Source: Oscillospiraceae bacterium
GTDB lineage: Bacteria > Bacillota > Clostridia > Oscillospirales > Ruminococcaceae
Assembly: GCA_017473015.1 (NCBI GenBank)
Contig: JAFUNP010000007.1
Coordinates: 1-64,000, forward strand
Direction: 5' to 3'
Length of the DNA stretch: 64,000 nt
Shown here: positions 16,195-25,100 of the stretch, in pieces
Layout: each line of letters starts with the position of its first letter
Numbering within the stretch: position 1 is the stretch's first letter
Translations under genes and position numbers: made by a program
Notes under the pieces: generated by a model
Seen by the model: only the letters and a program-made list of their open reading frames with translations
What the model was told of the DNA's origin: nothing
Databases searched by the model: none

Positions 16195-16797
16195 GTGAAT
16201 ATAAAAGTTAGAATCGAAAATGAAAAAGATTTCCGACGCGTGGAAGAAATAACAAGAATTGCTTTTTCATATCCTGGCAGGGTAGAACGTGGTGGAATCG
16301 GGTGCCCTTATGAGCATTGGATGGTAAATGAATTACGCCGCCGAGATGGGTACACAGAATTAAGTCTTGTGGCTACGGTTGATGAAGAAATTGTGGGTCA
16401 TATTATCTGTAGTAAAGCAGAAGTGAGAACGGATGGTAAAATAATACCTGTGCTTAATATTGGCCCAATCAGTGTATTGCCTGAATACCAGAGAAAAGGT
16501 GTGGGTAAGATTCTGATAACTGAAATGATTGCAAAAGCAAAACAACTGGGACATGGTGCGATAATATTCTGGGGCAGACCAGAATATTACCCTCAATTCG
16601 GTTTTGTCGCAGCATCAGGCTATGGTATAACAGACGCTGATGGCCATGCTTCACCTGCATTTTTCGCAATGGAACTGATTCCCGACTATCTGGCTAATGC
16701 TTCAGGCGGCAAATATTATGAATCCGATATCTATGATGATTCTTTAAACAGGGAAAAAGTAAAGGTATTTGATAAAGTGTTTATGAATATTGACTGA
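16195..16797 (+). CDS. GNAT-family N-acetyltransferase
   Basis: GNAT enzymes transfer acetyl from acetyl-CoA to amines. The GTG at 16195 is taken as the start because AAGGAG lies 5 nt upstream and a promoter lies between it and the earlier ATGs; this gives 200 residues beginning MNIKVRIENEKDFRRVEEIT. The acetyl-CoA motif A is VLPEYQRKGVGKILITEMI, and the region before it (NIGPISV) is the beta-4 strand. The C-terminal YYPQFGFVAASGYGI stretch resembles the YhbS-like subgroup. The substrate cannot be told. DNA is AT-richer than the flanking operons, with T/A-ending codons, hinting at an accessory gene. Confidence 0.88.
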   Translation: MNIKVRIENEKDFRRVEEITRIAFSYPGRVERGGIGCPYEHWMVNELRRRDGYTELSLVATVDEEIVGHIICSKAEVRTDGKIIPVLNIGPISVLPEYQRKGVGKILITEMIAKAKQLGHGAIIFWGRPEYYPQFGFVAASGYGITDADGHASPAFFAMELIPDYLANASGGKYYESDIYDDSLNREKVKVFDKVFMNID

Positions 16798-16842
16798 TAT
16801 GCAGTATAATGCAGTCAGGAAAATCCCAATTTGTCTTACAGA

Positions 16843-16902
16843 TAAAAAAGCCTCCCTTGTGTAAAGGGAGGTGGCACGGCAAAGCCGTGACGGAGGGATT
16901 GT
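16843..16902. repeat. family A hairpin repeat, complete copy (inverted)
   Basis: This is the reverse complement of the element at 1-54. One stem is GCCTCCCTT/AAGGGAGG around GTGTA and the other is GCACGGC/GCCGTG around AAA. The preceding AAAAAA gives it terminator character on the minus strand. Confidence 0.8.
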
Positions 16903-16954
16903 CAATCTGAAATTTGGGCATAAGAAATGCATTGCCGCAGGATAAAACAACCAT

Positions 16955-17055
16955 TACAACCCCTCAGTCGCTTTCAGCGACAGCTCCCCTGAAGATGAAT
17001 TGTCCCGAAGGGACAAGAGAAGCTGGCCTGGGCCATACACAGGGGAGCCTTTTGG
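16955..17055. repeat. nested hairpin repeat (CCCCTCAGTCGC type)
   Basis: Outer arms AGCTCCCCTG (about 16981-16990) and CAGGGGAGC (about 17040-17048) enclose an inner TTGTCCC/GGGACAA hairpin. A separate GTCGCT/AGCGAC hairpin precedes them. No coding potential is seen. With the family A copy just upstream, it fills the 353-bp gap between the GNAT gene and the 108-aa gene. Confidence 0.65.
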
Positions 17056-17100
17056 CTTCTCTGAACCATTCATAGAATTCCAATTTATCTGCCAGATACA

Positions 17101-17146
17101 AAAAAATCCGGTCTGTGATTGCGCTCACAGGCCGGATTGATTTTTT
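17101..17146. terminator. bidirectional terminator
   Basis: A 14-bp stem (17105-17118 with 17125-17138, one G-U pair) is flanked by A6 on the left and T6 on the right, so it can end transcription on both strands. It lies 13 bp after the stop of the minus-strand 108-aa gene. Confidence 0.9.
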
Positions 17147-17150
17147 ATAT

Positions 17151-17477
17151 TTATCTAATCTGTCGGATTTTTGGTTTATTTCCTTTTGTGCAGTATCTGC
17201 TGAACACCATAAATACAAACAGTATTGCCGCAGGTATAAGTTTGCCGCCGGGCAGATTTACATAGATTTGTTTGGATATCAGAACTGTCACCAGTGCCGG
17301 CAGCCAGCCTATAGTAACTATACCCATTAGAATCATATATGTTCCGCCACTCATAGCGGTATTCAGGAAAGCACCTTCAACCACCAGAGAGGTATAGCCA
17401 CCGCTGGCGGTGATAAGTGCGGCTATTGCCATGCCGAATAATATATAAATCAAAAATACCTTTTTTGCGTTGGACAT
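17151..17477 (-). CDS. small membrane protein, 108 aa, unknown function
   Basis: I do not recognise this family. The protein has three hydrophobic segments (about 8-26, 44-66 and 80-93) and a basic C-terminus. It starts within the stop codon of tadA (TAATG overlap) and has AGAGGAAAT just before the ATG, inside tadA. Translation is therefore likely coupled to tadA. No motif suggests a role. Confidence 0.7.
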   Translation of the reverse strand: MSNAKKVFLIYILFGMAIAALITASGGYTSLVVEGAFLNTAMSGGTYMILMGIVTIGWLPALVTVLISKQIYVNLPGGKLIPAAILFVFMVFSRYCTKGNKPKIRQIR

Positions 17478-17932
17478 TATTTCCTCTTTTCTCTCAGTTC
17501 TTTGAAAAATTTATCCACCAGTGCGGCGCTTTCCATTTCACACACACCCATAATGGTGTCCACAGTATGGTTCAGTCTTGCCTGGTTCAGGTCGATTCTG
17601 CCTCCCAGCCCGCCGGCTTTGAAATCTATCAGCGAATACACTACTCTCTCCATACGGCTGTTTATAATGGCACCGGTACACATCACGCATGGCTCCATTG
17701 TCACATACAGTGTGCAGCCCTCCAGACGCCAGCTGCCCAGAGTTTTACAGGCGTTTTCTATGGCCATTATTTCAGCGTGACCCAGGGCGCTCTGCTGACT
17801 TTCGCGGAAATTGTATCCTTCGCCGATTATTCTGTTGTCCTTTACCACCACGGCACCCACCGGCACCTCGCCCATTTCATAGGCTTTCTGTGCCAGCTCC
17901 ACCGCACGCAGCATAAAATCCCTGTGTGCCAT
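17477..17932 (-). CDS. tadA: tRNA-specific adenosine deaminase TadA
   Basis: TadA deaminates A34 of tRNA-Arg(ACG) to inosine in the wobble position. The 151-residue protein has the zinc-dependent deaminase signature: H52-A-E54, in which Glu shuttles the proton, and P81-C-V-M-C85, giving the His and two Cys ligands. The N-terminal EVPVGAVVV strand and the ARLNHTV region near 128-134 are typical of TadA. The start follows CAGGAG. It is the first gene of a two-gene unit with the coupled 108-aa membrane protein. Confidence 0.95.
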   Translation of the reverse strand: MAHRDFMLRAVELAQKAYEMGEVPVGAVVVKDNRIIGEGYNFRESQQSALGHAEIMAIENACKTLGSWRLEGCTLYVTMEPCVMCTGAIINSRMERVVYSLIDFKAGGLGGRIDLNQARLNHTVDTIMGVCEMESAALVDKFFKELREKRK

Positions 17933-17951
17933 AAAATCTCCTGTAGTTTAT

Positions 17952-17985
17952 AAAAAAGGGTGGGAGATGCCCACCCTCATTTGTT
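17952..17985. terminator. terminator after the YqeY gene
   Basis: An 8-bp stem AGGGTGGG/CCCACCCT is flanked by A6 and by a T-rich side. It lies between the stop of the YqeY gene and the start of tadA, so the two minus-strand genes are probably separate units. Confidence 0.75.
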
Positions 17986-17989
17986 TTGT

Positions 17990-18436
17990 TTATGCAAAGA
18001 ATGTTGCCAGAATTTCGTTTACCAGTTTGCCGTCAGCTTTGCCTTTTACCAGTGGCATCAGGTTTTTCATAATGATACCTTTCTGTTTTGCTTCAGGTTT
18101 TTCCAGACCCAGCTGTGCCAGAACGCCTGTGATAATTTCTCTGATTTCAGCTTCGTCCAGCTGTTTTGGCATAAATGCAGACAGAATTTCGATTTTTGCC
18201 TTGCATTCTTCTTTTACTGCTTCATAACCTGCAGGTGCTGTTTCCATTGTTTCTTTCAGCTGTTTGATTTCTCTTGATACTACTGCGATAGCATCATCTT
18301 CGCTGAGTTCACCGCGGTTATCAATCATTTTTGATTTCAGCGCTGCCAGCAGTGCAGACAGTGCATCTTTTTTCACTTTGTCTTTTTCTTTCATGGCGGC
18401 CATCATACCGGCGCGTACATCATCCATCATTGCCAT
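17990..18436 (-). CDS. GatB/YqeY domain protein
   Basis: The product matches the YqeY family, a free-standing relative of the tail domain of the GatB subunit of the tRNA amidotransferase. It probably binds tRNA, but its own role is not established. I start at the ATG that follows GAGGTATATT (148 aa, beginning MAMMDDVRAGMMAAMKEKD). The helical N-terminal half (KKDALSALLAALKSK) and the C-terminal domain with FMPKQLDEAEI and GIIMKNLMP are characteristic. It is not linked here to gatCAB, which lies outside the window if present. Confidence 0.92.
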   Translation of the reverse strand: MAMMDDVRAGMMAAMKEKDKVKKDALSALLAALKSKMIDNRGELSEDDAIAVVSREIKQLKETMETAPAGYEAVKEECKAKIEILSAFMPKQLDEAEIREIITGVLAQLGLEKPEAKQKGIIMKNLMPLVKGKADGKLVNEILATFFA

Positions 18437-18548
18437 AATAATATACCTCATTTTCTGTTATTATATCTTATTTTACCCCAATTTTATTGTTTGCGCAATA
18501 TATATTATGATATAATAACGGCAGTAAATAATAAATACAGGTGATATT

Positions 18549-19334
18549 ATGGAAAAAGCAATACTGATAAGAAGCGAAAAATATGACATTCCTGCAATAG
18601 TAAATATGCCTTCCGGCGAAAAACTGCCTTTTGTGGTTATGTGTCACGGCACAGCCAGCGACAAAAATGAAGCAGGCAATATGTATGCATATTTGGCCAC
18701 AGCACTGGCAGAGAAGGGCATTGCCAGCGTCCGTTTTGATTTTGCAGGCTGTGGTGACAGTACCGACACAGGTATTAATCAGACCTTTATGGCTGAGGTG
18801 GATGATACAATAAAGGTATATGAATATATGTGCGCCAACGAAAATGTGGACACAGCCAGGGCCGGTATTATCGGCTTCAGCCAGGGCGGCAGGGTAATGG
18901 CACAGTTTATGGACACCCACGCCGACAGAATGAAAGCCGCTGTTTCCTGGTCCGGTGCCTGTCACAACGGCGTAGGCGTTTTTGCAGTATGGTTTATGAT
19001 GTATCACAAAAAAGCAAAGGAAAATGGCTATATTGCCATGCCTATGGACTGGCGCAGAGACTTTATAGTTCCGTTGCAGTGGTTTGAAGATATACGGAAT
19101 ACAAACCCGTTGGACGCGCTGAAAAAGTATAAAGGAGCGCTGCTGTGTGTTGCAGGCAGAGATGACCAACTGGTGCCTTGTGGCCATGCTGATGAAATCG
19201 CCGCCACCAATGACAATGCCACTGTGATTGTATACGACGATGCAGACCACACATTCAATTCACTGACAGATGATAATTCTATCGCTCTGGATGTTATTGC
19301 CACCACAGCGGAATGGCTGGAAGAAAACCTGTAG
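18549..19334 (+). CDS. alpha/beta hydrolase, feruloyl-esterase-like
   Basis: This is a serine hydrolase of the alpha/beta fold. The nucleophile elbow is GFSQGG (Ser111), the oxyanion region is CHG (33-34), and the rest of the triad is probably Asp205/206 in GRDDQLVP and His234 in DADHTF. The 261-residue length and the lid-like insertion with a Trp/Met-rich stretch (VWFMMYHKK, 147-155) resemble cinnamoyl/feruloyl esterases of gut Firmicutes. There is no signal peptide, so it acts in the cytoplasm. The ATG follows AGGTGAT. It stands alone. The substrate is inferred loosely. Confidence 0.85.
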   Translation: MEKAILIRSEKYDIPAIVNMPSGEKLPFVVMCHGTASDKNEAGNMYAYLATALAEKGIASVRFDFAGCGDSTDTGINQTFMAEVDDTIKVYEYMCANENVDTARAGIIGFSQGGRVMAQFMDTHADRMKAAVSWSGACHNGVGVFAVWFMMYHKKAKENGYIAMPMDWRRDFIVPLQWFEDIRNTNPLDALKKYKGALLCVAGRDDQLVPCGHADEIAATNDNATVIVYDDADHTFNSLTDDNSIALDVIATTAEWLEENL

Positions 19335-19374
19335 ACATAGGGAAAAACAGACAATTTACAACAATAGATTGTTA

Positions 19375-19403
19375 TTGACTTTTTATCTTTTTGTTATTAT
19401 AAT
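19375..19403 (+). promoter_or_regulatory. sigma-A promoter for the aspS T-box transcript
   Basis: TTGACT (19375-19380) and a perfect TATAAT (19398-19403) have a 17-bp spacer. Transcription would start near 19410, giving a leader of about 300 nt before aspS. Confidence 0.85.
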
Positions 19404-19410
19404 TATCAAA

Positions 19411-19690
19411 TAGAGACTTTGCAGAAGTCCGGGTTTAACCAGAGAGTTGTGCCACCGGCTGAAAGCACAATTAAACTTTTTCTGTAAGGAACACTCTTAC
19501 CGCACGCTTTTTCAGAGAGCCCTTGCCACCGGCTGTAAGCAGGGCAGGCGTATTATCGTGACTTAACCGGAAAATCCAATATTTTAAAGTGGGTGCTTTT
19601 GCACCAATGCGGGTGGCACCGCGGGTATATATTTTTATAGACTCGTCCCGGAAATTTTTTGACAAAGAGAATTTCCGGGACTTTTTATTT
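19411..19690 (+). promoter_or_regulatory. T-box riboswitch leader of aspS, with two stem I apical modules
   Basis: A T-box senses uncharged tRNA and lets transcription pass the terminator. The T-box sequence is at 19607-19625 (GGGTGGCACCGCGG core); its TGGC bulge would pair with a GCCA tRNA end, which fits Asp or Asn (discriminator G). Stem III is GGTGC-TTTT-GCACC (19592-19605). The terminator is a perfect 12-bp stem 19645-19681 plus T5. Unusually, the AGAGAG-plus-CCACCGGCTGNAAG apical module occurs twice, at 19441-19473 and 19512-19545, each closed by its own different stem (TTGTGC/GCACAA; GCCCT-GC/GC-AGGGC). A GAC (Asp) triplet lies at 19560-19562 after the second module, and GAAC, holding overlapping GAA and AAC, near 19489-19492 after the first. 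Confidence 0.93.
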
Positions 19691-19709
19691 TTTCAGGAGG
19701 AAAAAGAGT

Positions 19710-21455
19710 ATGTTAAGAACACATACATGTAACGAAGTTCGCAACGAACACATCGGCCAGACTGTTACACTGTCCGGCTGGGTTAACACTATCCGCGACC
19801 ACGGCGGTGTTATCTTTATCGACCTGCGCGACCATTTCGGTATGACACAGGTTGTTTTCCACGATGCAGAAATGCTGAAAAATGTTCATAAAGAAACAGT
19901 TATCCAGGTTAAAGGTGCTGTTGTTGCCAGAGAAGAAGAAACAGTAAACCCTAAACTGGAAACAGGTACTGTGGAAGTACACGTAGAAGAAATGACAATT
20001 CTGGGCCCAAGCAAAAACATGCTGCCTTTCGAAATTGAATCTTCCAAAGAAACAAGGGAAGATGTTCGTCTGAAATACCGCTATCTGGACCTGCGTAATC
20101 CTGCACTGCACAAAAATATCGTATTCCGTTCCAAAGTTATCAGCTTCCTGCGTCAGCAGATGGAAGAACTGGGCTTTATGGATATGCACACACCTATTCT
20201 CACATCATCTTCACCTGAAGGTGCCCGTGACTATCTGGTACCAAGCCGTAAACATCCAGGCAAATTCTACGCTCTGCCACAGTCTCCACAGCAGTTCAAA
20301 CAGCTGCTGATGGTATCCGGCTTTGACAAATACTACCAGATTGCACCTTGCTTCCGTGATGAAGACGCCCGTGGTGACCGTTCACCTGGTGAATTTTATC
20401 AGCTGGACTTTGAAATGGCTTTCGCAGAACAGGAAGACGTATTCAAAGTAGGTGAAACAGTTCTGTACAACACATTCAAAAAGTTTACAGATAAAGAAGT
20501 AAGCCCTGCACCATTCAGACGCATCCGTTTTGAAGATGCTATGCTGAAATACGGTTCTGACAAGCCTGACCTGCGCAACCCTCTGATTATCGAAGACCTG
20601 ACAGAATTCTTTGCAGGTGTTGAATTCCCTGCATTCAAAGGTAAACCGGTTAGAGGTATTGTTGCACCATGCGCGGACAGAAGTAAAAAGTTCTATGAAG
20701 ACAGCCTGAAACACGCTATGTCCATCGGTATGAAAGGTCTGGGTTACCTGATGCTGAAAGAAGGCAAGTTCAAAGGCCCAATCGACAAATTCCTTTCCGA
20801 AGAACAGCGCAGTCACCTGATTGAAATGACAGGTATGAAAGACGGCGATACAATCTTCTTTATCTCCGATGCAAAAGGCGTTGTAGACGGTCTGGCAGGC
20901 GGCATCCGCAAATGGCTGGGTGAAACTCTGGACCTGATTGATACAAACAGATTTGAATTCTGCTACATTGTGGACTTCCCAATGTACGAATGGAACGAAG
21001 ACGAAAAGAAAATCGACTTCACACACAACCCATTCTCCATGCCACAGGGCGGTCTGGAAGCTCTGGAAACAATGGACCCACTGGATATTTACGCTTACCA
21101 GTACGACATCGTATGTAACGGCGTGGAACTGTCCTCCGGTGCTGTAAGAAACCACAATCCTGAAATCATGAGAAAAGCTTTCGCTATCGCAGGTTATGGT
21201 GAGGAAGAAGTGGCACAGAAATTCGGTGCTCTCTACACAGCATTCCAGTACGGTGCGCCTCCTCACGCAGGCATGGCACCTGGTATTGACAGAATGATTA
21301 TGCTTCTGGCAGAAGAAGACACAATCCGTGACGTTATCGCATTCCCGCTCAACGGCGCTGCACAGGACCTGATGATGAACGCACCAAGCGTTGTTACAGA
21401 CCAGCAGCTGGACGATGTACACATCGCTGTTGTGGAAGAAGACGAAGAACTGTAA
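19710..21455 (+). CDS. aspS: aspartyl-tRNA synthetase
   Basis: AspRS charges tRNA-Asp, and in organisms without AsnRS also tRNA-Asn. The ATG at 19710 follows AGGAGG at 9 nt and gives 581 residues. An upstream TTG reading through the terminator is rejected. The protein has the N-terminal OB anticodon-binding domain, class II motif 2 (FRDEDARGDRSPGEFYQLD), the bacterial GAD insertion (around 280-400) and motif 3 (GMAPGIDRMIML). Motif 2 has the RSPGEFYQL form that I associate from memory with alphaproteobacterial AspRS, rather than the RQPEFTQID form of most Firmicutes, which could mean a distinct or transferred lineage. Expression is under the T-box. Confidence 0.97.
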   Translation: MLRTHTCNEVRNEHIGQTVTLSGWVNTIRDHGGVIFIDLRDHFGMTQVVFHDAEMLKNVHKETVIQVKGAVVAREEETVNPKLETGTVEVHVEEMTILGPSKNMLPFEIESSKETREDVRLKYRYLDLRNPALHKNIVFRSKVISFLRQQMEELGFMDMHTPILTSSSPEGARDYLVPSRKHPGKFYALPQSPQQFKQLLMVSGFDKYYQIAPCFRDEDARGDRSPGEFYQLDFEMAFAEQEDVFKVGETVLYNTFKKFTDKEVSPAPFRRIRFEDAMLKYGSDKPDLRNPLIIEDLTEFFAGVEFPAFKGKPVRGIVAPCADRSKKFYEDSLKHAMSIGMKGLGYLMLKEGKFKGPIDKFLSEEQRSHLIEMTGMKDGDTIFFISDAKGVVDGLAGGIRKWLGETLDLIDTNRFEFCYIVDFPMYEWNEDEKKIDFTHNPFSMPQGGLEALETMDPLDIYAYQYDIVCNGVELSSGAVRNHNPEIMRKAFAIAGYGEEEVAQKFGALYTAFQYGAPPHAGMAPGIDRMIMLLAEEDTIRDVIAFPLNGAAQDLMMNAPSVVTDQQLDDVHIAVVEEDEEL

Positions 21456-21475
21456 CAGTTAATATTGCATAAATA

Positions 21476-21503
21476 AAAGGACTCACTGCGGTGAGTCCTT
21501 TTT
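21476..21503. terminator. bidirectional terminator between aspS and the 166-aa gene
   Basis: The stem AAAGGACTCAC/GTGAGTCCTTT (loop TGCG) is flanked by A and T runs. It serves aspS on the plus strand and the converging membrane gene on the minus strand. Confidence 0.9.
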
Positions 21504-21514
21504 ATATGTTTATT

Positions 21515-22015
21515 TTAAATATTGCTTTTTTCAGATACTATATCATCTTCCAGTTTTTCTATGACATAATCGCCATCTTTTATAAACCACCATGTTTCTA
21601 TTCCTGTCAAAAAACAGGCTGTATCAGTGTTTGCAAGACGATTTGTATACATAAGTGCTATTACCCATGCTGCAATACATACCAGTATGATTGAAAAACC
21701 TGTTTTTGTGCGTATATAGTCAAGCTTTTTGACATAATCAATATTTAAATTATCTGTCGGAGCGCACAGAGCCTGATACAGACGCCGGGAATCTTTATCG
21801 AACTTTATACCGAAAACTATCATTACAGCTGTCATTGTCAGCGCCACAGGGTTCAGTGTAAGCTGCAGCATTTCCGTAAACGGACGATTACCAAAAAACG
21901 GAGTCATGACAAGATTGGCAGCAATCCATACAGGAAAAATCATCCACATTTTATATGGTTTGCTCAACCTTGCTACAGCTTGTTCTGTTTTTTCGGCTTT
22001 CTTTTTTGCATCCAT
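21515..22015 (-). CDS. membrane protein of unknown function, 166 aa
   Basis: I do not recognise this family. The start is set at the ATG at 22015, preceded by AAAGGAGGCAGGGTT. A longer reading from 22048 would include the ribosome site. After a charged N-terminal helix (MDAKKKAEKTEQAVARL) there are two hydrophobic segments, a charged loop containing KFDKDSRRLYQ, and a third segment near residues 105-125. The acidic tail faces the cytoplasm. It is monocistronic and converges on aspS. Confidence 0.7.
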   Translation of the reverse strand: MDAKKKAEKTEQAVARLSKPYKMWMIFPVWIAANLVMTPFFGNRPFTEMLQLTLNPVALTMTAVMIVFGIKFDKDSRRLYQALCAPTDNLNIDYVKKLDYIRTKTGFSIILVCIAAWVIALMYTNRLANTDTACFLTGIETWWFIKDGDYVIEKLEDDIVSEKSNI

Positions 22016-22116
22016 AACCCTGCCTCCTTTACAAAATAATACAGACAACAGTTTCCTGTTATCTGTATTATAACATATAAATGTGAAAAAATAAAGAACA
22101 GTGACTGTTTTGTTAT

Positions 22117-22150
22117 ATCGCGTAGGGGCGCCAATCTGCCGCCCGTCCTG
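22117..22150. repeat. degenerate GTAGGGG hairpin unit
   Basis: GCGTAGGGGCG followed by GCCGCCC is a damaged member of the family seen at 58153-58179 and 63251-63388. It lies just past the addA stop. Confidence 0.5.
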
Positions 22151-22158
22151 CTATAAAA

Positions 22159-25100
22159 TCAGAACTCCATATAATCATCCAGACAGAATGAATACAGTAT
22201 ACATTTCACTTTATCGGTGCCGAACAGCTGTTTTGCACCGTAGCGGTACAGCTCCAGCTGCTTTTCATATCGGCGGAAAAGGGTGTCCATAGTGTAGATA
22301 AAGTCTGTTTTGTAATCGATGATAGTTATTTCGTCGCCGTTCTGCAGCACACAGTCCATTACGCCCTGTATCAGCACTTCATCATCACTGTAACTTTCAT
22401 CAGCCAGCGCCTGCGCGGCGTTGTACGGCACCAGAAAGTCTTTTTCAGTGTAAACCTTTTCGCTGTTCAGTATCATGTCAGCCACATCGCTGAAAATAAA
22501 TTTTTCTATGGCCGGTATATTCAGCAGTTTTCTGTCTGCCATTCCGCTGTTTTCCAGACGGGCCAGCTCTGTTTCCAGGTCTGTTCTTGCCAACAGAATG
22601 TCAACATGCTGTGCAAACCGGTGCATGGCTGTGCCTTTTTCTGCGGCTGAAGCCTTTTCGCCTTTTATAAAGTCCGGTTTTGCCAGCACCAGCGGTGTGG
22701 ATTTGGATATTTCGCTGACACTCATTTTTATAGGCAGCTTTGTTCGCCGGGTATGTGGATAAACAAACGCCAGGTTTTCCATTATTTTCCCGGTGTTGGC
22801 CTGTATTTCCACTTGTACATCTTCCTCATACGCCTCTGATGTGTCAGCTGTACCGTCCAGGAAATTTATTTCTATGGTCTGTGGAATTTTTCTGTCTTCG
22901 CTGCCAAAGGAATACATATCCGCTATGGCAGGGTGACCGCTGAAGGCTGCCGCCAGCCACTGTGCCGGACAGGTTGCATTCTGCAGCTGTGCCGGGTGCG
23001 GTACACCATCGGTACAGGCCACAGCTCTGTCTATGACTGACTGTGAAAAGTTTCTGCTGTATTGGGCAGACAGCACCAGAAGATTTTTGCTTCTGGTAAA
23101 AGCAACATACAGCAGTCGCATTTCTTCGTTATGCATATTGTCTTTTATAGCCGCTTTTATGGCGTGTATATTTAATGTGGAATTGTTATATCCAAAGCGG
23201 CTGTTGGCGTACATGCCTATGCCCAGCTGTGTATCCAGCAACAGTCGTTTAATGCTGTCCCATGTGTTGAACTTTTTGTCCAGTCCCGGTACAAAGCACA
23301 CCGGGAATTCCAGCCCTTTGGAGGTGTGCATTGTCATAATGGATATGGCGTTGTTATTTTTCTGTCCTTCGGGATTGTTGCCTTTGCCTTTTTCCAGGTA
23401 CATATCCACCCGGCGCAGAAATGCGGCCAGGTCGCTGGGGTGAGTTTTGGCCCAGTTGCGGGCAAAATCTATAAACCAGCGTATATTTTCCCTTTTTTCC
23501 ACTCCGTCCTCACTGAAGGACAGCTTGCTGTAATATCCTGTTTTTTTGCATATATAGTCAATCAGCTTATCGGCAGAGTAAACCCCGGCAATATATGTCA
23601 GGTCTTTCAGCACAGCCAGCAGGTCTGCGGCCTTTTTCTTCGGTGACAGGGCCAATGCTTTGTACAGGTTTATTTTCGGGTTGTCAGAACGGATTTTCAG
23701 AATGTCGTCCAGAGTAAAATCAAATAAATCACCGAACATTGTGGCAGTGAGGTAAACCTCCTGCAGAGGGTTAGCCACCACGCGCATCAGGTTTATGATA
23801 CTTTGTATTTCCTGTTTCTGCAATATCAGTTCATCATCGCGGACAAAGGCTTCGTAACCCAGCTTTTCCAGCGCGTCTTTGTACAGGCCGAATTTTGCCT
23901 TGTCCCTTAACAGAATGGCAAAATCCCCACTCTGCACAGGGCGCAGTGTGCCGTTGTCGTTGATTTCATAGCCTTCTTTTATCATTCGGCTGATTTCTGC
24001 CGTCACATTTTCCACTTCGTTTTCGGCATAGATATTCAGCTTTACCCCCACAGTATCATCGGGTGCTTTCTTTGTGCGCAGTTCTTCATGTTCATCATAG
24101 TCCACGCCGCCGCAGTCCTTGCTCATCAGACGGCGGAAAATATAGTTTACGCCCTCTATTACGCTGTAACTGCTGCGGAAATTATGTGGCAGGAAAATTG
24201 TGTTTCCTCTTTCACCATCATCCAGACCAATCTGTCTTTTGTCCAGAAAAATCTGTGGACTTGCCTTGCGGAAGCCGTAAATACTCTGCTTTACATCGCC
24301 CACCACATACAGGTTTTTCTGGTTTTCCTTTGCCAGCATGGTGAAAATAGCGTCCTGCACATAACTGGTGTCCTGAAATTCGTCTTCCATAATATATTCG
24401 AATTCATCTCGCAGACCCAGTGCCAGAGAGGTTGGCGTGCCATCATCATTCTGCAGCAGCTGCAGTGCAAAATGCTCAAAATCAGAAAATTCAAACATTT
24501 TTCTTTCTTTTTTCAGCCCCAGCAATATTTCCTGATATTTCAGATAAACGGTGAACAGCACATCCACATAGCGTTTTGTCATATCCATATCACGGCGGTA
24601 TTGGTCGCCGTCCAGGTATTCCAGCAGGCCGGCTATGATTTTGACCTGTTTTTTGTATACATCAGTGTAGATTTTTTCATTTATCAGCACACTTTCAGCA
24701 CATTTGGGCTTTGCACGCCCCAATGAAACGGCCTTTGCAGCCGTCAGCTGCTTCAGCTTGTCCAGGTCCTGGGACTGCACTGCCGCCAGAATTTCAGCGG
24801 CCTGGTTTTTCACCAGTGGTATACCGCTGTCATAGCCTTCAAAATCCGCTGCCATATACAGCTTTTCCATTCTTCCGGCCAGATATACCAGATAGTCCGC
24901 CTGCAGTTCCATGCTTTTCATTATGCGGTCAAAAGCAGGGGAGTCTTTCATATCCACACTGCCGTATTCCTCTGCCATTTTTGCCGCTGCCTGTGCAGGA
25001 TGAGGCAAGGCAGAGAAAAAATAATCCATCTGACGCAGAAATTCCCTGATGATGTTATCACGGCTGCTTTTGCCGTAAAAAGAAACAAAGGTTTTGAAAT

